Source: Sphingomonadales bacterium | GTDB taxonomy: Bacteria; Pseudomonadota; Alphaproteobacteria; Sphingomonadales; Sphingomonadaceae | Direction: 5' to 3' | NCBI GenBank assembly: GCA_020200935.1 | Contig: JAIVHR010000060.1 | Location: forward strand, 1-5,273 | Length of the DNA stretch: 5,273 nucleotides | Part shown: one piece after another, positions 1 to 5,273 of the stretch | Layout: every line of letters begins with the position of its first letter | How positions within the stretch are numbered: position 1 is the stretch's first letter | Position numbers and translations under genes: made by a program | The notes under the pieces: model-generated | Seen by the model: the letters and a program-made list of their open reading frames with translations, nothing else | The model's database searches: none | What the model was told of the DNA's origin: nothing

Positions 1-22
1 GCCCCGATCCACCCCCTCCCCT

Positions 23-86
23 TGATCTGATCACCGCGCAGGGCGAATAGGTTCGGTAGACATCGATCAGGCGAAGGGGGCCGGCA
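23..86 (+). promoter_or_regulatory. Leader of the amidohydrolase gene: ribosome binding site and possible weak promoter
   Basis: A purine-rich Shine-Dalgarno stretch, GAAGGGGG at 73-80, lies six bases before the ATG at 87 and supports that start. Further upstream, TTGATC (22-27) and GAATAG (45-50) are separated by 17 bases and could be a weak sigma70-type promoter, but the -10 match is poor. An 11-base perfect palindrome, TGATC-T-GATCA (23-33), overlaps the putative -35 and could be an operator or chance. The ribosome binding site is convincing; the promoter and operator are speculative. Confidence 0.4.
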
Positions 87-1820
87 ATGAGCATCGCACG
101 GATCTGGATAGCGGGATTGCTCGGTCTCTGGCTTTCGGGTTGCGCCGCTCCGGCAACGGAACCGCCTACCTACGACCTCGTGATCAGGGGCGGCGCGATA
201 TACGACGGATCGGGCGGCGAACCCTATGTCGGCGATGTCGCGGTCGAGAATGACCGGATCGTCGCGGTCGGCGATGTCGAGGGAACCGCCGAGCGCGAGC
301 TCGACGCCGCCGGCATGGCCGTCGCGCCGGGCTTCATCAACATGCTGAGCTGGGCGACCGAATCGCTGATCGAGGATGGCCGCGCCATGTCCGACATCAA
401 GCAGGGCGTGACGCTCGAGGTGTTCGGCGAGGGATGGTCGATGGGGCCGCTGACCGAGGCAATGCGGGCAGAGGAACTCTCGCAGCAGGGCGACATCCGC
501 TTCGACATCCCCTGGACCACGCTCGGCGAGTATCTCGAATTTCTCGAGGCGCGCGGCGTCTCGCCCAATGTCGCCAGCTTCGTCGGCGCAACAACGGTGC
601 GCATCCACGAGCTCGGCGCGTTCGATGTCGACCCGTCGCCCGAGCAGCTTGGCCGGATGCGCGCGCTGGTCCGCGATGCGATGGAGCAAGGCGCGCTCGG
701 CATCGGATCGTCGCTGATCTATGCCCCGGCAAGTTATGCCGAAACGCCTGAACTGATCGCGCTGGCCGGAGAGGCCGGACGCTGCGGCGGCATGTATATC
801 AGCCACATGCGGTCCGAAGGCCACGCCATCGGCGAGGCGATCGACGAGCTGATCGCGATCGCGCGCGAAGGCGGATTGCCGGCCGAGATCTATCACCTCA
901 AGCTCGCCGGGCGCGACAATTGGCACCGGCTGCCCGAGATCGTCGACCGGATCGAGGCGGCGCGCGCCGAGGGTCTCAGGATCACCACCGATATGTACAC
1001 CTACACGGCAGGCTCGACCGGGCTCAACGCGACGATGCCGCCCTGGGTGCAGGAAGGCGGGCACGATGCCTGGGTGGAAAGGCTGCGCGATCCCGCAATC
1101 CGGGCGCGCGTGATCGAGGAGATGCGCTCGCCGCAAGATTGGGAGAATCTGATGCTGCTCTCGGGAGGGGCGGAGAATGTGCTGCTGGTCGGTTTCAAAA
1201 ATCCCGAGCTGCGGGTGCTGACCGGCAAGACGCTGGCCGAGGTCGCCGCGATGCGCGGGCAGAGCGCCGAGGAAACCGCGATCGATCTGGTGATCGAGGA
1301 TGACAGCCGCGTCGACGCCGTCTTCTTCCAGATGTCCGAAGACAATGTCCGCGCACAGACCGCGCTGCCCTGGATGAGCTTCGGTTCGGATGCCGGGGCG
1401 CCGGCGACCGAGGGCGTGTTCCTCGAAAGCAATCCGCATCCGCGCGCCTATGGCAATTTCGCCCGGCTGCTCGGCCGCTATGTCCGCGAGGAAGGCGCGC
1501 TGAGCCTTGCCGAGGCGATCCGCAAGCTGACCTCGCAGCCGGCCGCCAATCTCGGCATTCGCGACCGCGGTAGCCTGGCCGCCGGCAACTATGCCGACAT
1601 CGTCATATTCGATCCCGACACCATCACGGACCATGCGACATTCGAGGAACCCCACCAATATGCGACTGGCATGCGCGACGTCTTGGTCAATGGCGTGCAG
1701 GTGTTGGACGGCGGCGAGCATACGGGCGCGAGGCCGGGCCGGGTCGTGCGCGGCCCCGGCTGGACCGGCTGGCCCGATGGCGGAGCCTGCCGGGGGAGTG
1801 ATGCGCCCCGGGAAACATGA
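87..1820 (+). CDS. Predicted lipoprotein, D-aminoacylase-like amidohydrolase (N-acyl-D-amino-acid deacylase family)
   Basis: The 577-residue product belongs to the D-aminoacylase branch of the amidohydrolase superfamily, which hydrolyses N-acyl groups from D-amino acids or related amides. The N-terminus is a lipoprotein signal: MSIAR, a hydrophobic run, then lipobox LSGC with Cys19, so it is probably lipid-anchored outside the cytoplasm. The mature part opens with the family's YDLVIRGGAIYDGSG strand (29-43). It ends with GNYADIVIFDP (500-510) and HTGARPGRVVRGPG (545-558), which form the small beta-sandwich domain typical of the family. Candidate metal or catalytic residues are His240 (SHMRSEG), His270 with Lys272 (YHLK) and Asp435 (GSDAG). 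The usual HxH after strand 1 is absent: PGFINMLSW (81-89) has Leu87 and Trp89 at those places. The family's metal-binding Cys also appears to be replaced by an acidic residue near Glu115 (EVFGEG). The start is fixed by a good ribosome binding site and the signal peptide. The family call is firm; the substrate is unknown, and the gene may be a divergent peptidase or lactonase-like paralogue. Confidence 0.88.
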   Translation: MSIARIWIAGLLGLWLSGCAAPATEPPTYDLVIRGGAIYDGSGGEPYVGDVAVENDRIVAVGDVEGTAERELDAAGMAVAPGFINMLSWATESLIEDGRAMSDIKQGVTLEVFGEGWSMGPLTEAMRAEELSQQGDIRFDIPWTTLGEYLEFLEARGVSPNVASFVGATTVRIHELGAFDVDPSPEQLGRMRALVRDAMEQGALGIGSSLIYAPASYAETPELIALAGEAGRCGGMYISHMRSEGHAIGEAIDELIAIAREGGLPAEIYHLKLAGRDNWHRLPEIVDRIEAARAEGLRITTDMYTYTAGSTGLNATMPPWVQEGGHDAWVERLRDPAIRARVIEEMRSPQDWENLMLLSGGAENVLLVGFKNPELRVLTGKTLAEVAAMRGQSAEETAIDLVIEDDSRVDAVFFQMSEDNVRAQTALPWMSFGSDAGAPATEGVFLESNPHPRAYGNFARLLGRYVREEGALSLAEAIRKLTSQPAANLGIRDRGSLAAGNYADIVIFDPDTITDHATFEEPHQYATGMRDVLVNGVQVLDGGEHTGARPGRVVRGPGWTGWPDGGACRGSDAPRET

Positions 1821-1835
1821 TCGACGAAACCGGCG

Positions 1836-2849
1836 ATGATCCGTATTTTCGATGCCCGCCAGACGGTGCATGCTCCGGCGCGCGAGCTGCATAACGGCAG
1901 CTGGTCCGACTATGCCGAAACGCCTGCGCGCGCCGATGCGATCGCCGCGTCGCTGGGGGAAACGAGCCCGGCGCGGGATTTCGGAATTGCGCCGATTAGC
2001 GCGGTGCATGACGGCGAGTATCTTGGTTTTCTCGAACGGGCGCATGCCGAGTGGCGGGCCGCGGGACGTGAGGGCGATGCGATCGGCTATGCCTGGCCGG
2101 TGGTCGGGCGGCGGCCGCTCAAGCTCGATCGCATCGACGCCGCGCTCGGGCGCTTCAGCTTCGATGCCGCGACGCCGATTGCGCAAGGCACGTGGCAGGG
2201 CGCCTATTGGTCGGCGCAGACCGCGCTGACCGCGCTCGACGACATGCTGGCGCAGAACTCCAGCCGCGCCTTCGCCCTGTGCCGCCCGCCCGGCCACCAT
2301 GCCGGCGCCGATTATTGCGGCGGCTATTGCTATCTCAACAACGCCGCGATCGTTGCCGAGGAGGCGACGGCGCGCGGCGACGGGCCGGTGGCGATCCTCG
2401 ATATCGACTATCACCACGGCAACGGCACGCAGGATATCTTCTACGACCGCGGCGACATCTTCTTCGCCTCGATCCATGCCGACCCGGCGACCGATTTCCC
2501 CTTCTATTGGGGCCATGCCGACGAATGCGGGGCCGGCGACGGGCGCGGCGCGACGCTCAACCTGCCCTTGTCGCGCGGCTGCGACCTTGACGGCTATCGC
2601 CCGGCGCTCGACACCGCGCTCAAAGCGATCGCCGATTGGGGTGCGCGCTTTCTCGTGGTGAGCTTCGGCGCGGATATCCATGCCGACGATCCGATCTCGC
2701 ATTTCGCCCTGCAAACCGGGGATTTCCGGGCGCTGGGCGCGCGGATCGGCGAAGTCGGGCTGCCGAGCCTGATCGTCATGGAAGGCGGCTATGCGGTCGA
2801 CGCACTCGGCGCCAATGTGAAGCGGTTTCTCGACGGGATCGGCGGTTAG
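1836..2849 (+). CDS. Histone deacetylase-fold enzyme, acetylpolyamine amidohydrolase-like
   Basis: The 337-residue product is a zinc-dependent deacetylase of the arginase/deacetylase fold. Its length and motif wording resemble bacterial acetylpolyamine amidohydrolase, which releases acetate from acetylated putrescine, cadaverine and similar amines in the cytoplasm. Visible motifs are RPPGHHAG with the His pair 154/155 (general base and electrostatic catalyst), FGG-like CGGYCYLNNA (161-170), and LDIDYHHGNGTQD with zinc ligands Asp191 and His193. GADIHADDP follows with zinc ligand Asp280, then EGGYA with the transition-state Tyr319. All expected catalytic residues are present, so it should be active. 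No signal peptide is seen. The ATG at 1836 gives the usual family N-terminus (MIRIFDARQTVHAPARELHNG). Its ribosome binding site is weak, and it lies 15 bases after the upstream stop, consistent with co-transcription and perhaps translational coupling. The true substrate could also be another acetylated or acylated amine. Confidence 0.92.
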   Translation: MIRIFDARQTVHAPARELHNGSWSDYAETPARADAIAASLGETSPARDFGIAPISAVHDGEYLGFLERAHAEWRAAGREGDAIGYAWPVVGRRPLKLDRIDAALGRFSFDAATPIAQGTWQGAYWSAQTALTALDDMLAQNSSRAFALCRPPGHHAGADYCGGYCYLNNAAIVAEEATARGDGPVAILDIDYHHGNGTQDIFYDRGDIFFASIHADPATDFPFYWGHADECGAGDGRGATLNLPLSRGCDLDGYRPALDTALKAIADWGARFLVVSFGADIHADDPISHFALQTGDFRALGARIGEVGLPSLIVMEGGYAVDALGANVKRFLDGIGG

Positions 2850-2861
2850 CGAAGGCCCGCC

Positions 2862-3356
2862 CTAGTCGAAATGCAGCTCGCGATAGGCGCCGCGATAATA
2901 GAGCAGCGGATCGTAATCGTGATCGTGGCGGACGCGCAGTACCCGGCCGACCAGGATGACATGGTCGCCGCCGTCATATTCGGCGTATTTCGCGCATTCG
3001 AAATTGGCCAGCGAATCGCTGAGGATCGGCACGCCGGCATGCCATGCTTCCCACGGCGTGTCCTGAAAGCGCGGCGCGCCCGGGGTGGCGAAGAGCTGGG
3101 CGGTTTTCTTCTGACCGATATGGAGGACGTTGACCGCAAAATGGTTGGACGCCGTGAAATGCCGCAGGCTGTTCGACTGGCGCGAAAGACAGACCAGCAG
3201 CAATTCGGGATCGAGCGAGACCGAGGTGAAGCTGTTGGCGGTCAGCCCGACCGGCCCGCCATCCTTGTCGAGCGTCGTCACCACCGTCACCCCGGTGCCG
3301 AAACAGCCGAGGGCGTTGCGCAGGGTCCGGCTGTCGGTGGCGTCGGTCTCGGACAT
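2862..3356 (-). CDS. Flavin reductase-domain protein (FMN-binding split barrel)
   Basis: The 164-residue product matches the flavin reductase-like domain family, small NAD(P)H:flavin oxidoreductases that supply reduced FMN or FAD to two-component monooxygenases. Characteristic segments are LRNALGCFGTGVTVVTT near residues 12-28, VGLTANSFTSVSLDPELLLVCL near 36-57, a SNHFAVNVL strand, and a C-terminal GDHVILVGRV segment. The length is normal for the family. I place the start at the ATG complementary to 3354-3356 (MSETDATDSRTL), because the longer open frame to 3512 would translate the palindromic repeat region into low-complexity sequence. No clear Shine-Dalgarno precedes this ATG. It is convergent with the deacetylase gene, 12 bases apart, with no visible terminator between them. 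No monooxygenase partner is in the window, so the oxygenase it serves is unknown. Some members of this family bind flavin or heme without being reductases. Confidence 0.88.
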   Translation of the reverse strand: MSETDATDSRTLRNALGCFGTGVTVVTTLDKDGGPVGLTANSFTSVSLDPELLLVCLSRQSNSLRHFTASNHFAVNVLHIGQKKTAQLFATPGAPRFQDTPWEAWHAGVPILSDSLANFECAKYAEYDGGDHVILVGRVLRVRHDHDYDPLLYYRGAYRELHFD

Positions 3357-3404
3357 ACGGGACAGGTATGCGCGGGGGACGGCGAGTGCAAACCCATTGA
3401 TCTC

Positions 3405-3426
3405 TCCCTCCCCTTCAGGGGAGGGA
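3405..3426. repeat. Perfect hairpin, 9-base arms, TTCA loop
   Basis: TCCCTCCCC (3405-3413) and GGGGAGGGA (3418-3426) are perfect reverse complements around TTCA. No T-run follows on either strand, so it is a poor intrinsic terminator candidate. It is the left member of the inverted pair in the mosaic. Confidence 0.8.
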
Positions 3427-3445
3427 TGACAGGGTGGGGTAGAGA

Positions 3446-3483
3446 CGACAAGGGCTCGATGCCCTTGTCGGCTCTTCGAGCCG
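3446..3483. repeat. Two adjoining hairpins at the centre of the mosaic
   Basis: CGACAAGGGC (3446-3455) pairs perfectly with GCCCTTGTCG (3461-3470) around a five-base loop. It is followed at once by CGGCTC (3469-3474) and GAGCCG (3478-3483) around TTC. The two stems share bases 3469-3470, so they cannot both be complete. No T-tract follows either stem. Confidence 0.75.
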
Positions 3484-3518
3484 AGCGAGCCCGCAGGTGG
3501 CCTCGCCCCCACCCCAAC

Positions 3519-3537
3519 CCCTCCCCTGAAGGGGGGG
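3519..3537. repeat. Inverted copy of the left hairpin, TGAA loop
   Basis: CCCTCCCC pairs with the G-run at 3531-3537 around TGAA, with one T-G position at 3522/3535. Bases 3519-3534 are the exact reverse complement of 3410-3425. A related unit with a GCTTGCA centre lies at 3559-3577 in the same orientation. Confidence 0.7.
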
Positions 3538-3595
3538 TTGTTTCATCACCACTCCCGCCCCCTCCCGCTTGCAGGGGCTCAGCCCTCTTCGTCGC

Positions 3596-3625
3596 TTGAC
3601 TCCCGACCCGACTTTGCCGGTATAA
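3596..3625 (+). promoter_or_regulatory. Putative imuA promoter (-35 TTGACT, -10 GTATAA)
   Basis: TTGACT at 3596-3601 is one base off the -35 consensus. An A/T-rich block, GTATAAG (3620-3626), stands out in this GC-rich DNA at a spacing of 18 (GTATAA) or 19 (TATAAG) bases. Transcription would begin near 3632, so the leader would be only about ten bases. The promoter ends where the LexA box begins, consistent with repression by blocking RNA polymerase. The start point is inferred, not measured. Confidence 0.55.
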
Positions 3626-3640
3626 GAACAAAGAGAGAAC
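3626..3640 (+). promoter_or_regulatory. LexA box (SOS operator), GAAC-N7-GAAC
   Basis: GAAC at 3626-3629 and GAAC at 3637-3640 are separated by exactly seven bases. This is the reverse complement form of GTTC-N7-GTTC, the direct-repeat LexA site known in alphaproteobacteria. It abuts the -10 element and ends at the base before the imuA ATG. imuA-imuB operons are classical LexA targets, so match, position and gene identity agree. Confidence 0.9.
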
Positions 3641-4330
3641 ATGAGCGATTCGGCCCTCTCCCTTTCGGCGTTGAAAGCGCGCCTGGCCGCCTATGGCGCG
3701 GCCCCGAAGGAGGACGGCGCCGAGCGCTTCGGGTTCGGGCATGACGGGCTCGACAACTATCTCGATGGAGGCCTCAAACGTGCGCAACTGCACGAAATTT
3801 TCGCCGACGATGCCGAAGACGGCGGGGCCGCCGCCGGTTTCGCGGCGATGCTCGGGCTGTGCGCCCGGCCGGCGGGCAGGCCGCTGCTCTGGCTGCGCAC
3901 CCGCAAGGCGGAGAAGCGCGGCGGGCGATTCTATGCGCCGGGCTTCATCGAGCTGGGCGGCGATCCCGATCGGCTGCTGCTCGCTATCGTTGCCGACGAC
4001 CTCGCTTTGCTGCGCGGCGCCGGCGATGCGCTGCGCTGCAGCGGATTGGGCGCGGTGATCGCCGAATGCCGCTGGTCGGTCCGCGCCGCGCCGTCGCGGG
4101 CGCTCGAGGCGCGGGCCCCGGGGCCGCCGATGCTCGACCTCACCCTGCTGCGCCGCCGCGGCGGAGCGGCGGGCAGGAGCTGGCGGCTGGAGTGGGACCG
4201 TGAGCGCAAGCGCTTCGCCGAACCGGCCCGGGAACCGGCCCAGGAACAGACGATTCCTGGCGCTGTGGTTTCCGTTCCTGCCGGCCAATCGCCAGCGGAT
4301 CGCGCACCGGCGCTCGCCGGCACCGGCTGA
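3641..4330 (+). CDS. imuA: ImuA, mutasome accessory protein (RecA-like fold)
   Basis: The 229-residue product matches the ImuA family, RecA/SulA-like proteins that work with ImuB and DnaE2 in DNA-damage-induced translesion synthesis and mutagenesis. Family-like segments are FGFGHDGLDNYLDGGLKRAQLHEI (30-53), PLLWLRTRKAEKRGGRFYAPGFIELGGDPDRLLL (81-114) and LTLLRRRGGAAGRSWRLEWD (167-186). The place of a Walker A loop, after LHEI, reads FADDAEDGGAAAGF with no GK[ST], so ATP binding as in RecA is not expected. The start at 3641 directly follows the LexA box and has only a weak purine stretch (AAGAGAG, 3631-3637) as a ribosome binding site. The core ends at WRLEWD; the last 43 residues (187-229) are encoded in the overlap with imuB and look variable. 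It is transcribed with imuB under SOS control. Confidence 0.9.
   Translation: MSDSALSLSALKARLAAYGAAPKEDGAERFGFGHDGLDNYLDGGLKRAQLHEIFADDAEDGGAAAGFAAMLGLCARPAGRPLLWLRTRKAEKRGGRFYAPGFIELGGDPDRLLLAIVADDLALLRGAGDALRCSGLGAVIAECRWSVRAAPSRALEARAPGPPMLDLTLLRRRGGAAGRSWRLEWDRERKRFAEPAREPAQEQTIPGAVVSVPAGQSPADRAPALAGTG
4189..4202 (+). promoter_or_regulatory. Ribosome binding site and GTG start of imuB inside imuA
   Basis: GGAG (4189-4192) stands seven bases before GTG (4200-4202), an ideal spacing, and decides the imuB start. The conserved ImuB opening FLALWFPFLP lies 18 codons downstream in this frame, beginning at 4254. The next in-frame ATG (4368) would delete that conserved segment. Confidence 0.75.
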
Positions 4331-5273
4331 TCCGCCGCGCGCCTTCACCGAGAAGGTGAAGGGGGCGATGCGGCTCGCGGCGATCGACGAGACGGCGCGC
4401 AGGCTGGGGCTCGTTCCGGGTCTCAGCCTCGCCGATGCGCGCGCGCAGCTGCCCGATCTCGAAGTCGAGGAGCACGATCCCGAGGCCGACCGGCGCTGGC
4501 TCGATCGGCTTTGCGACGGTTGCGCGCGCTACACGCCGATGGCCGCCGCCTCGCCGCCCGATGCGCTGGTCCTCGACATTGCCGGCTGCGCGCATCTGTT
4601 CGGCGGCGAGGCGGCGCTTGCCGAAGACGCGGTCGCGCGGCTCCGGGCAATCGGCATGCGGGTCCGCGCCGCCCGCGCCGCCACCGCCGAGGGCGCGCTG
4701 GCGCTCGCCCGCCACGGAAAGGGCGCGGTGGAGGACGAGACGGATGCGATCCGCCGCCTCCCCGTCGCCGCGCTCGAACTCGACGCCGAAAGCGATCTCG
4801 GTCTGCGCAGGGCGGGCCTCAAGACCGTCGGCGCGGTCGCCGATCGGCCGCGCCCCGCGATCGCCGCGCGCTTCGGCAAACAGGCGGTGACGGCGCTGGC
4901 CCGGCTGCTCGGCGAGGAACGCGGTCCCCTCGCCCCGCGCCTGCCGCTCGGCACGGTGCACGCCGAACGCCGCTTTCCCGAGCCTGTCGCGCGCACCGAA
5001 TATGCGCTCGAAATACTCGGCGAACTGGCCCGCGAGGCCGAGGAGGCACTGCGGCAACGCGGCAAGGGCGGGCGGCGCTTTTCGGCGCTGTTCTTCCGCT
5101 CGGACGGTCTCGCCCAAAAGCTCGCCATCGAATTCGGCCGGCCGGTGCGCGATCCGGCGGCGGTGATGCGGCTGTTCGGCGAGAAGCTCGACAGCCTCGG
5201 CGACCCGCTCGATCCCGGCTTCGGTTTCGACGCCATCCGCCTGTCGGTCGGCGGCGAAGAGGAGCTCGCGCCC
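4200..5273 (+). CDS. imuB: ImuB, catalytically inactive Y-family polymerase homologue (partial, right edge)
   Basis: The first 358 residues are visible and the frame is open at the window end; the family is usually about 500 residues. ImuB is a Y-family polymerase relative that acts as a hub, linking ImuA, the DnaE2 polymerase and the sliding clamp. FLALWFPFLPANRQR (19-33) replaces the first Y-family strand and carries no catalytic aspartate. LRLA-type MRLAAIDETARRLGLVPGLSLADAR (57-81) and ALVLDIAGCAHLFGGEAAL (122-140) are typical of ImuB; in the latter the Asp-Glu pair of active enzymes is not intact. Residues 196-240 form the helix-hairpin-helix region (RRAGLKTVGAVADRP). Residues 250-350 should be the little-finger-like domain. 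The clamp-binding motif and C-terminal tail lie beyond the edge. Residues 1-18 are a Pro/Asn/Arg-rich extension encoded in the overlap. The reading frame differs from that of imuA, and the gene is expected to be followed by dnaE2. Confidence 0.9.
   Translation, partial: MSASASPNRPGNRPRNRRFLALWFPFLPANRQRIAHRRSPAPADPPRAFTEKVKGAMRLAAIDETARRLGLVPGLSLADARAQLPDLEVEEHDPEADRRWLDRLCDGCARYTPMAAASPPDALVLDIAGCAHLFGGEAALAEDAVARLRAIGMRVRAARAATAEGALALARHGKGAVEDETDAIRRLPVAALELDAESDLGLRRAGLKTVGAVADRPRPAIAARFGKQAVTALARLLGEERGPLAPRLPLGTVHAERRFPEPVARTEYALEILGELAREAEEALRQRGKGGRRFSALFFRSDGLAQKLAIEFGRPVRDPAAVMRLFGEKLDSLGDPLDPGFGFDAIRLSVGGEEELAP
4221..4247 (+). repeat. 12-base tandem repeat in the imuA/imuB overlap
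   Basis: AACCGGCCCGGG (4221-4232) is followed directly by AACCGGCCCAGG (4233-4244) and then AAC, giving 2.25 copies with one mismatch. Being a multiple of three, it is neutral to both frames. It encodes EPAR-EPAQ in ImuA (about residues 194-201) and NRPG-NRPR in ImuB (residues 8-15). Confidence 0.85.

Larger units (their letters stand above)
3401..3580. repeat. Mosaic of GC-rich palindromic intergenic repeats
   Basis: This stretch fills most of the gap between the divergent flavin reductase and imuA genes. It holds at least four hairpin-forming units: 3405-3426, 3446-3470, 3469-3483 and 3519-3537, plus a looser one at 3557-3578. The 16 bases at 3410-3425 (CCCCTTCAGGGGAGGG) recur as a perfect reverse complement at 3519-3534, and G-rich tails (GGGTGGGG-like) follow both copies, so the element is itself a large imperfect palindrome centred near 3472. 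The sequence has no coding character. It looks like a REP/BIME-type repeat of a family dispersed through the genome; that family membership is an inference, since only one locus is visible. Confidence 0.75.

Noticed and set aside
2850..2861. Bidirectional terminator between the convergent deacetylase and flavin reductase genes
   Set aside because: Only 12 bases separate the stop codons, and I see no stem followed by a T-tract.
3365..3391. Promoter for the flavin reductase (TTGCAC and CATACC on the minus strand)
   Set aside because: The spacing is only 15 bases and the -10 match is poor, so it is not supportable as a feature.
3446..3483. Intrinsic terminator in the intergenic region
   Set aside because: The stems are strong but no T-run follows on either strand, and the two genes diverge here, so a terminator has no gene end to serve.
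3357..3512. N-terminal extension of the flavin reductase by 52 codons
   Set aside because: The extension translates the palindromic repeats, has no family similarity, and the ATG at 3356 gives a normal-length protein beginning just before the conserved domain.
2871..3599. Plus-strand open frame opposite the flavin reductase
   Set aside because: It is a mirror of the flavin reductase codons that then enters the repeats; there is no ribosome binding site or domain.
4220..4247. Additional LexA-like GAAC repeats inside the imuA/imuB overlap
   Set aside because: GAAC recurs with a spacing of eight bases because of the 12-base tandem repeat. The LexA pattern requires seven, and no promoter is near.
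3287..4348. Long minus-strand open frame across the intergenic region and imuA
   Set aside because: It is antisense to a recognised imuA and runs through the repeat mosaic; its protein is Arg/Ala/Gly-rich with no domain. Long antisense frames are common in GC-rich genomes.
4140..5117. Long minus-strand open frame opposite imuB
   Set aside because: It is complementary to the ImuB frame, whose translation shows clear family motifs; the antisense product resembles no family that I recognise.

Overview
The window is GC-rich, with short intergenic gaps, strongly GC-ending codons and an alphaproteobacterial-type LexA operator (GAAC-N7-GAAC). Together with the palindromic intergenic repeats and the protein styles, this suggests an alphaproteobacterium, plausibly of the order Sphingomonadales. 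The order is an inference from gene style, not proven by a marker gene.

Left half (87-2849, plus strand): two genes that look like one transcription unit. The first encodes a predicted lipoprotein of the N-acyl-D-amino-acid deacylase (D-aminoacylase) branch of the amidohydrolase superfamily. The second starts 15 bases after the first stops and encodes a histone-deacetylase-fold enzyme very like bacterial acetylpolyamine amidohydrolase. Both are expected to remove acyl groups from amines, one outside the cytoplasm and one inside. The first lacks the HxH metal motif typical of its superfamily.

Middle (2862-3356, minus strand): a flavin reductase-domain protein, convergent with the deacetylase. 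It has no obvious partner monooxygenase in the window. Its upstream region (3357-3640) is a 284-base gap. About 3401-3580 of it is a mosaic of GC-rich palindromes, including a perfect 16-base inverted pair. The promoter and operator of the next operon follow.

Right part (3641 to the window end, plus strand): an imuA-imuB mutasome operon. imuA is preceded by a -35/-10-like promoter and a perfect LexA box that ends at the base before its ATG. imuB starts at a GTG inside imuA, with a 131-base overlap that contains a 12-base tandem repeat read in both frames. imuB runs off the right edge. In related bacteria dnaE2, the error-prone polymerase, comes next. ImuA, ImuB and DnaE2 together carry out SOS-induced mutagenic translesion synthesis.

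No clearly novel multi-gene system is visible. The most distinctive points are the altered metal site in the amidohydrolase, the architecture of the imuA operator and start, the dual-coded repeat in the imuA/imuB overlap, and the palindrome mosaic.
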